Below are positions 63,619 to 64,000 of a stretch of DNA of 64,000 nucleotides, one piece after another. The position numbers and the translations under genes were made by a program. The notes beneath the pieces are model-generated. The model saw only the letters and a program-made list of their open reading frames with translations, ran no database searches and was not told the DNA's origin. The first letter of the stretch is position 1; the number at the start of each line of letters is the position of its first letter. Source of the stretch: G965261475 sp965261475 [NCBI: bacterium] (GTDB taxonomy: Bacteria > SAR324 > XYD2-FULL-50-16). The stretch lies in the NCBI GenBank assembly GCA_965261475.1, contig OZ253454.1, forward strand, positions 372,001-436,000. Reading direction: 5' to 3'.

Positions 63619-64000
63619 TTAAGGAATAGGAATATTTTGCTTTCCTTCTCTTAGAGAAAAAATTAAATTTGTGTCGTCTAGCCATTGCAGTGAAACCCTA
63701 GAGCTTTTACTTTCAAAAGATTTTGGAATTTTAATAATTACATTGCTGTTGTCTTTCAACAGACTAACTCTAAAAACAAATGTAGAATATTCTTTGCCTT
63801 CGTCGTAATTTTCGGGGTCATAGCTAACAATACGGTAAAAAGCTAAAGTATCTTTTTGATTATGCACAAAACCTGCAGCACTGAGATAAGGAATATCAAT
63901 TTTTTCTAGCTTACTTTCTTGCTCTTGATATCTAACAAGATGCTTATCTTCTTCGAGAGTAAATTGAAAGTATGTTGGTGCAATGAATTGAAACTCTTTA
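63619..64000 (-). CDS. Protein of unknown function (partial, runs off window end)
   Basis: The frame is open to the right edge, giving about 126 residues (KEFQFIAPTYFQFTLEEDKH ... IPYLSAAGFVHNQKDTLAFYRIVSYDPENY ... VIIKIPKSFESK ... WLDDTNLIFSLREGKQNIPIP). The beta-strand-rich pattern is not recognised. A TTG/GTG at 63867 could be an internal start, but the continuing frame argues for a longer gene. It lies 106 bp upstream of the TPR-like gene, on the same strand. Confidence 0.5.
   Translation of the reverse strand, partial: KEFQFIAPTYFQFTLEEDKHLVRYQEQESKLEKIDIPYLSAAGFVHNQKDTLAFYRIVSYDPENYDEGKEYSTFVFRVSLLKDNSNVIIKIPKSFESKSSRVSLQWLDDTNLIFSLREGKQNIPIP

Overview
The window is about one third G+C and densely packed. 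It is most likely a chromosome segment of a Gram-negative proteobacterium. Evidence includes glutathione synthetase, the rpsP-rimM-trmD-rplS order, dnaG-rpoD, an arabinose-5-phosphate isomerase of the LPS/Kdo route, a type II secretion-type secretin, and very long PstC/PstA permeases of the kind seen in gammaproteobacteria. The exact lineage cannot be fixed from this sequence. Shine-Dalgarno sites are weak, and ATGA/GTGA overlaps are common.

Layout. 1-4.5 kb: the cas9-cas1-cas2 end of a type II-C CRISPR locus on the minus strand. cas9 is interrupted by one in-frame TAA inside a perfect hairpin, and a divergent tracrRNA gene follows; the array itself is outside the window. 4.6-9 kb: DUF805 protein, holA-like gene, rhodanese-Nfu fusion, then kdsD-tmk-acyP. 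9.2-15.6 kb: pstSCAB-phoU phosphate uptake operon. 15.7-18.3 kb: rpsP-rimM-trmD-rplS-yraN-rpsT. 18.4-22.1 kb: a complete 3.7-kb IS1595-type transposon with perfect 23-bp terminal inverted repeats and an 8-bp target duplication. It carries a single-chain restriction-modification gene whose specificity part is switched out of frame by a 12-G tract, plus two small proteins. It sits a few bases upstream of dnaG. 22.1-31.8 kb: dnaG-rpoD-ruvB, an LPS-type glycosyltransferase, a cvpA/pilin/CorC group and pgi. 31.9-36.1 kb: rpmG, purA, coaE, rnhA, gshB. 36.2-39.6 kb: a three-gene Zorya type II-like defence operon (ZorA, ZorB, HNH nuclease). 39.7-43.9 kb: nnr and polA. 44.2-49.1 kb: a type III restriction-modification pair (mod, res). 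49.1-55.2 kb: ctaG, birA, argJ, a MinD/FlhG ATPase, an animal-type beta-1,4-galactosyltransferase homologue, mrp and DUF971. 55.3-59.1 kb: a pentapeptide-repeat membrane protein with a 13-unit decapeptide tail, and a uracil-DNA glycosylase. 59.1-64 kb: a minus-strand operon with secretin, ScpA and a pilin-like protein.

Two themes run through the window. First, there are four different anti-phage or restriction systems in about 50 kb: CRISPR II-C, a transposon-borne phase-variable R-M gene, Zorya and type III R-M. Second, at least four proteins (Cas9, ZorA, the pentapeptide-repeat protein and the uracil-DNA glycosylase) contain near-identical in-frame tandem duplications, pointing to frequent slippage or recombination. 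No tRNA or rRNA gene and no CRISPR array was seen.
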